Positions 7,299 through 16,576 of a stretch of 20,508 nucleotides of DNA are shown piece after piece. The position numbers were made by a program, and so were the translations under genes. Below the pieces are notes generated by a model. That model saw nothing but the letters and a program-made list of their open reading frames with translations. It was not told the DNA's origin and ran no database searches. How positions within the stretch are numbered: the first letter of the stretch is position 1; each line of letters opens with the position of its first letter. The DNA comes from DASRSS01 sp035656335 (GTDB lineage: Bacteria > Actinomycetota > Actinomycetes > Mycobacteriales > Jatrophihabitantaceae): contig DASRSS010000197.1 in the NCBI GenBank assembly GCA_035656335.1, positions 1 to 20,508 of the forward strand, in the 5' to 3' direction.

Positions 7299-7304
7299 TA
7301 GCCT
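7299..7304 (+). promoter_or_regulatory. Candidate -10 box of small coiled-coil gene (leaderless)
   Basis: TAGCCT lies 7 nt before the GTG at 7312. No ribosome site precedes the GTG. The out-of-frame ATG at 7306 is followed immediately by a stop and is not the start. Confidence 0.4.
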
Positions 7305-7311
7305 CGATGGG

Positions 7312-7566
7312 GTGAACACGCCTCAGGTCTGGACGGTCATCGCCATCATGGCGGCCGGGCTGGCGAGCATGATCACGTTGGTCTTTCAGTACATGACCGC
7401 GCGCTTCGACGTATTGACCGTGAAGATGGATGCCGGCTTCACCACCGTCGATGCCCGATTCGAAGCGCTCACCGCCAGGATGGACGATCGGTTCACGGCA
7501 TTCGAGGCCAGGTTCGATCACCTCGACCGCGACGTCCAACGGGTGATCGAGCGAGTGTTCCCGTAG
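7312..7566 (+). CDS. Small membrane-anchored coiled-coil protein, unknown function
   Basis: An 84-aa protein. Residues about 6-26 form one hydrophobic helix (VWTVIAIMAAGLASMITLVF), followed by a repetitive amphipathic segment with the recurring pattern ARF/DRF at about 7-11 residue intervals (for example TARFDVL, DARFEAL, DDRFTAF, EARFDHL), typical of a coiled coil. It ends HLDRDVQRVIERVFP. Similar small anchored coiled-coil proteins are common hypothetical proteins in actinobacteria, and none is characterised to my knowledge. The GTG start follows a TAGCCT hexamer by 7 nt. The gene points toward the SCP2 gene, with only 16 nt between their ends. It is opposite in strand to all its neighbours. 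Confidence 0.72.
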   Translation: MNTPQVWTVIAIMAAGLASMITLVFQYMTARFDVLTVKMDAGFTTVDARFEALTARMDDRFTAFEARFDHLDRDVQRVIERVFP

Positions 7567-7582
7567 CCCGACGTCGCCGGCG

Positions 7583-8347
7583 TCAGCGCAGCACGGGAAG
7601 CTGATCGCTGAGGTCGGCGCGGGTGCCGCTGGCGGTCACGGTGCCGGCGGCGACGGCTGCGGCGAAGTCGGCGCGGCCGGTGGCCAGGCGCAGCCAGGTG
7701 AGCGGATCGGTCTCGACCACATTCGGCGGGGTGCCGCGGGTGTGCCGCGGGCCGGGGATCGCCTGCACGGCCACGAACGGCGGGACGCGCAGTTCGACAG
7801 ACCGTCCGGGCGACTGAGCGGCCAGGATCTCGGCGAGCGCACGCACGGTTGAGGCGAGCGCGGGGCGGTGCAGCGGCACCGCGTCGCGGTCCGGCAGAGA
7901 ACGCGAGAAGTCGTCGCAGTGGACGACCAGGTCGAGCACGCGGGTCCGCGCGAAGTCCACCGCGGTGATCGGCCCGCGCGGCCCGGCGACGATGGTGGTG
8001 TCGACCAGTTCGCTGCGGAGGACGTCCGCGCGCAGGCGGGCGATCAGATCCGCGGGCGGGTGCTCGCCGGTGATCTCGATCGTCGCCGCGGTGATCTCGG
8101 CGGCGGCCGGTCCGTAGGCGCGCACATAGTCGGCAGCGGGCAGCGCGGGCCCGGGCGCGCGCGTGGCCAGGTGGTGGCCGAGCCCGTCCTTGCTGCCGAC
8201 GACGTGGCCGAGCAGCGTGCGGACGTCCCAGCCGGCCAGGACGGACGGCTGATCGAACGAGGAGTCGGGAAGCGCGTCCAACCAGTCCGCGAGCTGGCGG
8301 CACTGGGTTTCGTAGGCGCGGACCTCCGCGTCGACTTTGCTGGGCAT
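7583..8347 (-). CDS. DinB/maleylpyruvate isomerase-like protein with C-terminal SCP2-type domain
   Basis: A 254-aa protein. The N-terminal half is a DinB-like four-helix bundle. It carries the signature VLAGWDVRTLLGHVVG (36-51) with His48, and RTRVLDLVVHCDDFSR (134-149) with His143. These correspond to the metal-binding histidines of mycothiol-dependent maleylpyruvate isomerase; the usual Glu ligand position is Asp139 here. The C-terminal part (about 183-248) has the SCP2-like pattern ending DPLTWLRLATGR and VTASGTRADLS. Mycothiol-dependent thiol chemistry is plausible but not proven. The start lies 12 nt after the purL stop, so the gene is probably the last of the purS-purQ-purL operon, a linkage common in actinobacteria. 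Confidence 0.85.
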   Translation of the reverse strand: MPSKVDAEVRAYETQCRQLADWLDALPDSSFDQPSVLAGWDVRTLLGHVVGSKDGLGHHLATRAPGPALPAADYVRAYGPAAAEITAATIEITGEHPPADLIARLRADVLRSELVDTTIVAGPRGPITAVDFARTRVLDLVVHCDDFSRSLPDRDAVPLHRPALASTVRALAEILAAQSPGRSVELRVPPFVAVQAIPGPRHTRGTPPNVVETDPLTWLRLATGRADFAAAVAAGTVTASGTRADLSDQLPVLR

Positions 8348-8359
8348 CAGCCGCCGGGC

Positions 8360-10620
<2,261 letters not shown>

Positions 10621-10624
<4 letters not shown>

Positions 10625-11340
10625 GCCTGCGCTCCGCTTTCCACCTTTGAGCGGGACGAATCCGGCCCGTCAGCACCGCTGAAAGGTGGAAAGCCGAGGA
10701 AGAAGCCCAGGCCGTCGGTGCCCGAACCGGTCAGTGCCTCGACGGCGTGCTCGGGATGCGGCATCAGGCCGACCACGTTGCCGGCCTCGTTGCAGATCCC
10801 CGCGATGTCCCGGTAGCTGCCGTTCGGGTTGCCGTCCAGGTAACGGGCGACGACGCGTCCGTTCGCCTCGAGCTCGTCCAGCGTGTGCTGGTCGGCGACG
10901 AACCCGCCCTCGCCGTTCTTCAGCGGGATCACGATCTCCTGGCCGTTGCGGTAGTTGGACGTCCACGGCGTGTGGGCGTTCTCGATGCGCAGCAGCTGTT
11001 CCTTGCAGATGAACTTGCGGTGGTCGTTGCGCACGAGCGCGCCGGGCAGCAGGTGCGATTCGCACAGCACCTGGAAGCCGTTGCAGATGCCCAGCACCGG
11101 CATGCCGTCGCGGGCGGCGCCGATCACCGACTCCATGACCGGCGAGAAGCGCGCGATCGCTCCGCAGCGCAGGTAGTCGCCGTAGCTGAACCCGCCGGGC
11201 AGGATCACCGCGTCGACCTCGTACAGCCACGGGTCGGCGTGCCACAGCGGGACGGCTTCCGCGCCCGCGATGCGGACGGCGCGGGCGGCATCCCGGTCGT
11301 CCAGGCTGCCGGGAAAGGTCACGACCCCAATGCGTGGCAC
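10621..11340 (-). CDS. purQ: Phosphoribosylformylglycinamidine synthase subunit PurQ (glutaminase)
   Basis: A 239-aa class I glutamine amidotransferase. It supplies ammonia to PurL. The nucleophile is Cys86 in GICNGFQVLCE, and the catalytic His196 and Glu198 are in MPHPEHAVE. The start is GTG at 11340, which puts VPRIGVVTFPGS at the N-terminus as in homologues. It is 10 nt after the purS stop. Odd: family members normally end soon after the GTDGLGFF motif. Here about 23 extra residues follow, and residues 216-235 are encoded by a long inverted repeat. The tail is therefore probably an inserted palindromic element and not part of the conserved enzyme. The stop overlaps the purL start. Confidence 0.96.
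10636..10694. repeat. Long palindrome encoding the PurQ C-terminal tail
   Basis: Two 19-nt arms (10636-10654 and 10676-10694), complementary except at one position, enclose a 21-nt spacer; the core is CTTTCCACCTTT. Within the spacer GACG and CGTC can pair further. The element is in frame inside purQ and its left end abuts the GGAG ribosome site of purL (10632-10635). There is no U-tail, so it does not look like a terminator. It resembles a mobile or dispersed palindromic element that has entered a tolerant C-terminus. Confidence 0.75.
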
Positions 11341-11350
11341 GGCACTCAAC

Positions 11351-11584
11351 CTACTTGCGACTGATCGTGTAGTTCTCGATGACCGGATTCGACAGCAGCG
11401 TGTCCGCGATCTTGGCAACCGCGTCGTCCTGGACGTTGTCGTCCACCTCGAGCTCGAAGTGCTTGCCCTGACGCACGGACGTCACGCCCTCCACCCCGAG
11501 CCGGCCGAGCGCGCCGACGATGGCCTGCCCCTGCGGGTCGAGGATCTCCGGCTTGAGCACGACGTCGACGACCACGCGGGCCAC
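11351..11584 (-). CDS. purS: Phosphoribosylformylglycinamidine synthase subunit PurS
   Basis: A 77-aa subunit that bridges PurQ and PurL in the FGAM synthase complex. The sequence VARVVVDVVLKPEILDPQGQ, then VTSVRQGKHFELE and NPVIENYTI, is typical over its full length. The GTG start at 11584 is preceded 5 nt upstream by AAGGAG, a strong ribosome site, which rules out the longer reading frame to 11662. It is the first gene of purS-purQ-purL and the SCP2 gene. A TAGGCT hexamer 47 nt upstream is a possible -10. Confidence 0.95.
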   Translation of the reverse strand: MARVVVDVVLKPEILDPQGQAIVGALGRLGVEGVTSVRQGKHFELEVDDNVQDDAVAKIADTLLSNPVIENYTISRK

Positions 11585-11630
11585 GGCAACTCCTTGGCAG
11601 CGAACAACGGATTCGGCGGCGGACAGCGAC

Positions 11631-11636
11631 AGCCTA
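11631..11636 (-). promoter_or_regulatory. Candidate -10 box of the purSQL operon
   Basis: TAGGCT on the minus strand, in the only AT-richer patch of the gap upstream of purS. It would give a leader of about 40 nt carrying the AAGGAG ribosome site. The -35 region shows only a weak GACCGG-like sequence about 18 nt further upstream. I see no PurR-box or riboswitch. Confidence 0.4.
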
Positions 11637-11715
11637 ATAGCGTCCCGGGCCCGGCCGGTCACGGCGCCGGACGCGCGCCGGTCCCGCGGCGGTTACGCCG
11701 ATCCGGTGGCACGCG

Positions 11716-12429
11716 TCAGCGCGCGGGCCCGCCCTCGTCGAGCAGGCGCGCATTCGCGACCGCGAGGTCCTCGGGCGTGTCCACCTCGACGGCCGAGAGC
11801 CCCGAGATGTCGAGCGCCGCCCAGCGGGAGCCGTCCTTCTCGATGGCGACCTCGATGCCGCGCTCGAAGTAGTCCTGGTCGTCGACCTCGTCCAAGCGCG
11901 CGATCAAGCCGGCCTTGTCCGCCGCGGAGACGTAGTTGAGCCCGACCGCTTCACCGAGACCGCCGGTGACGACCTTGGACAGCTGCGCGATCCAGCCCGC
12001 GTCGTCGACCGTGTACTTCACTTCCTCCTCGCCGACGGACGCGGTGTTGACGGCCACGAAGGACTGCTCGCCGGCGATCAGCGGCAGGGCGCGTTCCAGC
12101 ACCGCGCGCTCGAAGACTACGTCGCCGTTCATCCACAGCACGCCGCCGTCGTTGGTGGCGCGCAGCGCACGCAGCAGGCTCTTGGACGTGTTCGTCTCGT
12201 CGTAGGCCTCGTTGTAGACGAACACCTGCTCGGGGTGCGCCTCGAGGATCATCTCCAGCTTGAAGCCGACGACCACGTAGATCTGCGCGTCCGGCAGAAC
12301 CGCCGCGAGGTGCTCGAGCTGGTGCCGGTGGATGGTGCGCCCGTCCCGCATCGGCGTGAGCGGCTTCGGGTGCGGACGACCCAGTCGCGTCCCCCGGCCC
12401 GCGGCCAGGATCACGACCTGTTGCCTCAC
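11716..12429 (-). CDS. Phosphocholine-cytidylyltransferase-like sugar/choline nucleotidyltransferase
   Basis: A 237-aa NTP-transferase fold protein. The N-terminus VVILAAGRGTRLGRPHPKPL carries the nucleotide-binding signature and the lysine usual in pyrophosphorylases. A later segment, FVYNEAYDETNTSKSLLRAL followed by LWMNGDVVFE, is characteristic of LicC-like phosphocholine cytidylyltransferases, which charge phosphocholine as CDP-choline for surface decoration. An equally possible activity is another small-polyol or sugar phosphate nucleotidylyltransferase. The GTG at 12429 is chosen because the conserved domain starts right after it; the frame extends upstream without conservation. It is divergent from a cell-wall LCP ligase, which fits a role in envelope polymer modification, though this is inference. 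Confidence 0.8.
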   Translation of the reverse strand: MRQQVVILAAGRGTRLGRPHPKPLTPMRDGRTIHRHQLEHLAAVLPDAQIYVVVGFKLEMILEAHPEQVFVYNEAYDETNTSKSLLRALRATNDGGVLWMNGDVVFERAVLERALPLIAGEQSFVAVNTASVGEEEVKYTVDDAGWIAQLSKVVTGGLGEAVGLNYVSAADKAGLIARLDEVDDQDYFERGIEVAIEKDGSRWAALDISGLSAVEVDTPEDLAVANARLLDEGGPAR

Positions 12430-12654
12430 CGGCTGATCCGGATTGCGACGGGCGGCGCCGGCAGACTGGGCATGGACGCCGATAGTAGTGCCGTTCGCGG
12501 ACGTCTCGGTAATTGCACAGGGTCCGGGTGGACGCGTCCCGAGCCGCGTCGCGCGGGGGCTTGGGGGGCACCGGGCCTCGCCAGCCACTGCCCGCTTTGC
12601 GTGGTATGCCCTGTCGGCGTTCCGCGGGGGCGGCCCGCTTTCAGCTTCGGCCAG

Positions 12655-12660
12655 TAGCCT
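12655..12660 (+). promoter_or_regulatory. Candidate -10 box of the LCP gene (leaderless)
   Basis: TAGCCT is followed after 7 nt by the GTG at 12668, with no ribosome site before it. The remaining gap back to the divergent nucleotidyltransferase start (12430-12654) shows no credible gene or other clear signal. Confidence 0.45.
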
Positions 12661-12667
12661 TCGCCCT

Positions 12668-14161
12668 GTGCCAGGTATGCAGCGCGACGGCTTCGGGCCG
12701 TCGGGGCCTCCGAGCCCGCACCCGGGCGGCCGGCACAGTCGCGGGACGCCGGTGGCACCCGTCCAGGTGTGGCAGCATCCTCTCGCCGCCGCGGCGAAAT
12801 GGGTGTGCGCGCTGATCTCGTTCGCGTTGCTGCTCGCCTTCGGCTACGGCTGGTGGAGCTACCGCGACCTGAACAGCAACATCACCCGGATCGACGTCAT
12901 CGCCGCCGAGCCCAGCGGCCATCACGACGTCGACGGCACCGACCAGAACATCCTCATCGTCGGCAACGACGACCGCACCGACATGACCGACCAGGAGGTT
13001 AAGCAGCTCAAGGTCGGACGTGACGGCGGCAGCATGAACACCGACACGATGATGATCGTGCACGTGCCGGCGGACGGCGCGAAGGCGACGCTGATCTCGC
13101 TGCCCCGCGACGCGTACGTCAACATCCCCGGGTACGGCATGAACAAGCTCAACTCCGCCTACCCGGACGGCTACAACAACAGCTCGGGCTCGGCCGACCA
13201 GCGCCGCGCCGCCGGGGCCCAGTTGCTGATCCAGACGGTGCAGAACCTGACCGGACTACACATCGACCACTACGTACAGGTGAGCCTGATCGGCTTCGTG
13301 CGCATCAGCGACGCGGTCGGCGGCGTGCCCATCGACCTGTGCGAGAACGTGGACGACACCGTCGCGCACAACCGGTCGATCGGCCAGGACGGCGGCTCGG
13401 GACTCGTCCTCTCCGCGGGACACCACACGATCAGCGGCGTCACCGCGCTGGAGTTCGTCCGGCAGCGGCACGGGCTGAACCTGGGCGACATCGACCGCGA
13501 GGCGCGGCAGCGGTACTTCCTCACCGCGGCGTTCCGCAAGATCACCAGCGCCGGAACGCTGCTCAACCCCGGCAAACTGCACGGCCTGATCTCCGCGATC
13601 GACAAGTCGATCGAGGTGGACAAGGGATTCGACATCCTCAAGCTGGCGCAGCAGGTGAGCGGGCTGAACGCCGACAACATCCAGGGCAAGAACATCCCGT
13701 ACGTGCGCTTCGACACCGTCGACCCGGTCGGCAGCGTGGAGCTCATCGACCCGGCCCAGGTGCAGCAGTGGGTCAAGAACATGCTGGGCGAGGGGCAGGC
13801 GGTGCTCGGTTCGGTGGCGGCCGCCGATCCCAGCACGGTGACGGTGCGCGTGCTCAACGGCGGGACGGTCAACGGCGCGGCCGGCACGAACGCGACGAGG
13901 CTGGCCGGCTACGGGTTCACGACCACGACCGGCAACCACGCCCCGCAGTCCGCGACCACGGTCGAGTACGCGGACGGCATGCAGGCGCAGGTGAAGGCGC
14001 TGCTGAAGTACCTGCCCGCGAACGTGGTGCTGCAGCAGTCCGACGTCCCGGAGCCCACGCTCGTGCTCGGCGCGGACGGTCTCGGCGTCACCAAGCCGGG
14101 CGCCGCCTCGACGCACGCCTCCCCGAAGCCGAAGCCGATCGACGCGCACTGCATCCAGTAG
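12668..14161 (+). CDS. LytR-CpsA-Psr family cell-wall glycopolymer ligase with LytR_C domain
   Basis: A 497-aa membrane-anchored enzyme. LCP proteins transfer lipid-linked glycopolymers (arabinogalactan, teichoic acids or capsule) to peptidoglycan outside the cell. A short proline-rich cytoplasmic head precedes one membrane helix (about 42-60). The LCP domain follows: NILIVGNDDR (94-103), NTDTMMIVHV (124-133), SLPRDAYVNIPG (144-155), MNKLNSAYPDGY, DHYVQVSLIGF, and EFVRQRHGLNLGDIDREARQR, with the conserved Arg/Asp pyrophosphate-binding residues. The end (about 395-480) is a LytR_C domain. I chose GTG 12668 because a TAGCCT box lies 7 nt upstream; ATG 12677 in the same frame is possible. The divergent nucleotidyltransferase may supply a modified precursor. 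Confidence 0.93.
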   Translation: MPGMQRDGFGPSGPPSPHPGGRHSRGTPVAPVQVWQHPLAAAAKWVCALISFALLLAFGYGWWSYRDLNSNITRIDVIAAEPSGHHDVDGTDQNILIVGNDDRTDMTDQEVKQLKVGRDGGSMNTDTMMIVHVPADGAKATLISLPRDAYVNIPGYGMNKLNSAYPDGYNNSSGSADQRRAAGAQLLIQTVQNLTGLHIDHYVQVSLIGFVRISDAVGGVPIDLCENVDDTVAHNRSIGQDGGSGLVLSAGHHTISGVTALEFVRQRHGLNLGDIDREARQRYFLTAAFRKITSAGTLLNPGKLHGLISAIDKSIEVDKGFDILKLAQQVSGLNADNIQGKNIPYVRFDTVDPVGSVELIDPAQVQQWVKNMLGEGQAVLGSVAAADPSTVTVRVLNGGTVNGAAGTNATRLAGYGFTTTTGNHAPQSATTVEYADGMQAQVKALLKYLPANVVLQQSDVPEPTLVLGADGLGVTKPGAASTHASPKPKPIDAHCIQ

Positions 14162-14183
14162 CGCGGCGTCCGTGCCGTCCCGC

Positions 14184-14199
14184 CCGGTCGACGGACCGG
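14184..14199. terminator. Small hairpin between convergent LCP and dehydrogenase genes
   Basis: CCGGTC (14184-14189) and GACCGG (14194-14199) form a perfect 6-bp stem with a 4-nt loop, in a 39-nt gap between two gene ends. No U-tail is present on either strand. Confidence 0.4.
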
Positions 14200-14200
14200 A

Positions 14201-15799
14201 TCAGCGCCAGCCGATGCGCCGCAGCAGTGCCAGCGAGACGGTCATGACCCGCGCGAACCGCTCGTGGCCGAGCTTGCCGGGCGGCGCGATGTTCATGATC
14301 CGCTGACGCGCCAGGGTCTGCGCCTCGGTGTACTTCAGCAGGCCTTCGGAGCCGTGCCGGCGGCCCAGCCCGGATTCGCCGACGCCGCCCATCGGCGCGT
14401 CCACCGAACCCCACGCGGCCGCGTACGCCTCGTTGATGTTGACGGTGCCGGCGTGCAGCCGGGCGGCCACCTCGCGGCCGCGGCGGGCGCTGCGGCTCCA
14501 CACGCTGGCATTCAGCCCGTAGCTGGTGTCGTTCGCCCGGGCGATTGCGTCCTCGACGTCGTCAAATCGATAAATCGACACCAGTGGCCCGAACGTCTCC
14601 TCGCCGAAACAGCGCGCGGCCGCCGGGACGTCCGTGAGCACGGTGGGCTCGAAGAACAGCGGGCCGAGATCCGGACGCGCGTGGCCGCCCGCCAGCACCG
14701 TCGCGCCGTTCGCGATCGCGTCCTGGACGTGGGCGGTCATTGCCTCGACCTGCGCGGGCGTGGTCAGCGAGCCCATGTCGTAGCCGAAGTCGTAGCCGCC
14801 GCCGATGCGCATCGCCTTCACTGCGGCCACGAAGCGCGGGACGAACGTGTCGTAGATGCCGCGCTGGACGTACATCCGCTCGATCGAGATGCACAGCTGG
14901 CCGGACGAGGAGAAGCACGCGCGGACGGCGCCCTCGACGGTGCGGTCCACGTCGGCGTCGTCGAGCACGAGCATCGCGTTCTTGCCGCCCAGCTCCATGG
15001 ACGAGCCGATCAGCCGGGCGGCCGCCTGCGCCGCGACCTTCTTGCCGCTGGCCGTCGAGCCGGTGAACATCAGGTAGTCGGCGCGCTCGATGAGCGTGTC
15101 GCCGATCTCGGACCCGCGGCCGAGCACCATCTGCCAGACATCGGCGGGCAGCCCGGCCTCGCGGGCCAGGGCCAGGCCCCACAGCGCGGTGAGCGCCGTC
15201 TGGTTGTCCGGCTTCTGGACGACCGCGTTGCCGGCGATCAGGGCCGGGATCGTGTCGCCGACCGACAGCGCGAGCGGATAGTTCCACGGCGAGATCACGG
15301 TGACCACGCCCTTTGGGTGGCGCAGCTCGCGCGCCGCAGTCAGGCCGGGGAGCAGGCCGGTGCGGCGCTTGGCGCGCAGCAGGCCAGGCGCCGTCCGCGC
15401 GTAGTAGCGCGCGGGGTTGGCGATGTCGGCGACCTCGAGGAACGCGTCGCGCCGGGACTTACCGTTCTCGGCCTGGATCAGGTGCATGATCTCGTCCTGC
15501 CGGGCGAGCAGCAGGTCGTGCAGCTGCAGGAAGACGCGCGCCCGCTCGCGGACCGGGCGCGCCGCCCATGCGCGCTGCGCCGCCTGCGCACGGGCGAATG
15601 CCGCCTCGACGTCGGCGACGTCGCACTGCGGCAGCTGCGCCAGCTCGGCGCCGGTGTACGGGGCGTGGGTGGCGAGCGTCCGGCCGGAGGCGCAGCGCAC
15701 CTGAGCGACCAGGCGACGCGCCGCCCCGGTGACGACCGGTGGCAGTCCGGCGCCCGGATGCGCGGCCGCTGCTCGGTTGCCCTGCTCAGTCGTGGTCAT
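14201..15799 (-). CDS. gabD2: Succinate-semialdehyde dehydrogenase-type aldehyde dehydrogenase (GabD2-like)
   Basis: A 532-aa NAD(P)+-dependent aldehyde dehydrogenase. Catalytic and binding residues are visible: Asn173 in SPWNYPLALSVGD, FTGSTASGKKV (245-255) for the cofactor, Glu269 in ELGGKNAMLVLDDAD, and the nucleophile Cys303 in SSSGQLCISIERMYV, then EETFGPLVSIYRF. The sequence closely resembles mycobacterial GabD2, which oxidises succinate semialdehyde to succinate, including the MGGVGESGLGRRHG block and a C-terminal basic tail. The exact substrate is inference from this likeness. The ATG at 15799 follows a well-spaced promoter (TTGGAC, 17 nt, CATTAT) by 6 nt with no ribosome site, so the mRNA is probably leaderless. 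Confidence 0.9.
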   Translation of the reverse strand: MTTTEQGNRAAAAHPGAGLPPVVTGAARRLVAQVRCASGRTLATHAPYTGAELAQLPQCDVADVEAAFARAQAAQRAWAARPVRERARVFLQLHDLLLARQDEIMHLIQAENGKSRRDAFLEVADIANPARYYARTAPGLLRAKRRTGLLPGLTAARELRHPKGVVTVISPWNYPLALSVGDTIPALIAGNAVVQKPDNQTALTALWGLALAREAGLPADVWQMVLGRGSEIGDTLIERADYLMFTGSTASGKKVAAQAAARLIGSSMELGGKNAMLVLDDADVDRTVEGAVRACFSSSGQLCISIERMYVQRGIYDTFVPRFVAAVKAMRIGGGYDFGYDMGSLTTPAQVEAMTAHVQDAIANGATVLAGGHARPDLGPLFFEPTVLTDVPAAARCFGEETFGPLVSIYRFDDVEDAIARANDTSYGLNASVWSRSARRGREVAARLHAGTVNINEAYAAAWGSVDAPMGGVGESGLGRRHGSEGLLKYTEAQTLARQRIMNIAPPGKLGHERFARVMTVSLALLRRIGWR

Positions 15800-15805
15800 C
15801 CGCCC

Positions 15806-15834
15806 ATAATGAACCACGTTCAGTAATCGTCCAA
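15806..15834 (-). promoter_or_regulatory. Promoter of the GabD2-like gene
   Basis: On the minus strand a -35 element TTGGAC (15834-15829) and a -10 element CATTAT (15811-15806) are separated by exactly 17 nt. The -10 lies 6 nt before the ATG, so the predicted start of transcription coincides with the start codon. Confidence 0.65.
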
Positions 15835-15848
15835 GCGCCAACGCACGC

Positions 15849-15907
15849 ACTTTGCCCCCGCGGTGGCTGTGATCCGGCCCGATCTACAGCCACCGCGGGG
15901 GCAAAGT
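15849..15907. terminator. Perfect 22-bp-arm hairpin after the FMN reductase gene
   Basis: Arms 15849-15870 and 15886-15907 are perfect reverse complements over 22 nt (core CTTTGCCCCCGCGGTGGCTG). The inner 15 nt can pair further through two GATC blocks. The stem starts 7 nt beyond the FMN reductase stop and lies upstream of the GabD2-like promoter, so it can insulate the two. It has no clean U-tail and is longer than a usual terminator, so it could also be a dispersed palindromic element used as one. Confidence 0.7.
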
Positions 15908-15913
15908 CGGTGT

Positions 15914-16489
15914 CTAGGCGGCCGTTTCGCGCAGGGGCTTGAGGGCTCCGGCCACGCGCACGAGTTCGTCCAGCATCGACTTGGCGGTGCCGACCGCGAG
16001 CTCGCTCGGCTCGAGCACGCCGTCCACGATCGAGTTGGCCACGAACGGCAGGGTCACCGAGGCCGGCAGCGGGAACATCTTCAGCGTCGTCACCACCGGC
16101 TTGAGCGACTGGACGGCGCGCAGGCCGCCGGAGATGCCGCCGTAGCTGACGAACCCGACCGGCTTGTAGTTCCACTCGGAGTGCAGGTAGTCGATGGCGT
16201 TCTTCAGCGGTGCGGTGAACGTGTAGTTGTACTCCGGCGTCACGAACACGAAGGCGTCCGCCGCGTCGACGATCGCGCTCCAGTCCTTGGTGTGCTGGTG
16301 CTGGTACTGGCGCAGCGACGGGTGGTGCGGCTCGTCCAGCAGCGGCAGGGCGAGCTCGGCCAGGTCCGTGACGCCGACGTCGAACCCGCCGTGTTGCTCG
16401 GCGAGCCGGACGAACCAGTCGGCGACGGTCGGCCCGACCCGTCCGGGGCGGGTGCTCGCGATGATGACCTGCAGCTTCGGCTTCGACAT
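15914..16489 (-). CDS. NADPH-dependent FMN reductase family protein
   Basis: A 191-aa flavodoxin-fold protein. The FMN phosphate-binding loop is seen in VIIASTRPGRVGPTVADWF (about 8-26), and the second signature is FVFVTPEYNYTFTAPLKNAID, then YKPVGFVSYGGISGGLRA. This is the family of ArsH/SsuE/quinone-reductase-like enzymes; the substrate may be FMN, a quinone, an azo or nitro compound. The ATG at 16489 is preceded by AGGGA about 8 nt upstream. A good promoter and two operator copies lie between it and a divergent MarR gene, so it is probably induced by a ligand of that regulator, perhaps a quinone or other electrophile (inference). Confidence 0.92.
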   Translation of the reverse strand: MSKPKLQVIIASTRPGRVGPTVADWFVRLAEQHGGFDVGVTDLAELALPLLDEPHHPSLRQYQHQHTKDWSAIVDAADAFVFVTPEYNYTFTAPLKNAIDYLHSEWNYKPVGFVSYGGISGGLRAVQSLKPVVTTLKMFPLPASVTLPFVANSIVDGVLEPSELAVGTAKSMLDELVRVAGALKPLRETAA

Positions 16490-16515
16490 ACTGGCGTCCC
16501 TAGTCCGGCGTTCTG

Positions 16516-16556
16516 TTGACGTGTCACACATTAGTACGCGGTAGATGACGCGTCAA
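16516..16556. promoter_or_regulatory. FMN reductase promoter with paired MarR operators
   Basis: Two palindromic sites of the form TGACNNGTCA, at 16517-16526 and 16546-16555, have centres 29 bp apart, close to three helical turns. Together they make an 11-nt inverted repeat with one mismatch (16516-16526 against 16546-16556). On the minus strand TTGACG (16556-16551), a 17-nt spacer and TAATGT (16533-16528) form a good promoter for the reductase gene. One operator overlaps its -35 and the other its start point. The second also lies just above the MarR gene's own -10. Confidence 0.8.
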
Positions 16557-16564
16557 GAAAAAGG

Positions 16565-16570
16565 TAGGAT
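16565..16570 (+). promoter_or_regulatory. -10 box of the MarR gene (leaderless)
   Basis: TAGGAT lies 6 nt before the ATG at 16577 with no room for a ribosome site. One TGACGCGTCA operator is 9 nt upstream of it, positioned to block RNA polymerase. Confidence 0.6.
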
Positions 16571-16576
16571 GGCGTC

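Noticed and set aside
7567..7582. Terminator between the convergent coiled-coil and SCP2 genes
   Set aside because: Only a 4-bp stem (GACG/CGTC) is possible in the 16-nt gap, too weak to call.
11585..11715. Purine riboswitch or PurR box before purS
   Set aside because: No three-way-junction core and no recognisable conserved box were seen in this gap or upstream of purF and purC.
12430..12654. Small coding frames in the LCP / nucleotidyltransferase gap
   Set aside because: They lack ribosome sites and have shadow-like Arg/Pro/Ala composition.
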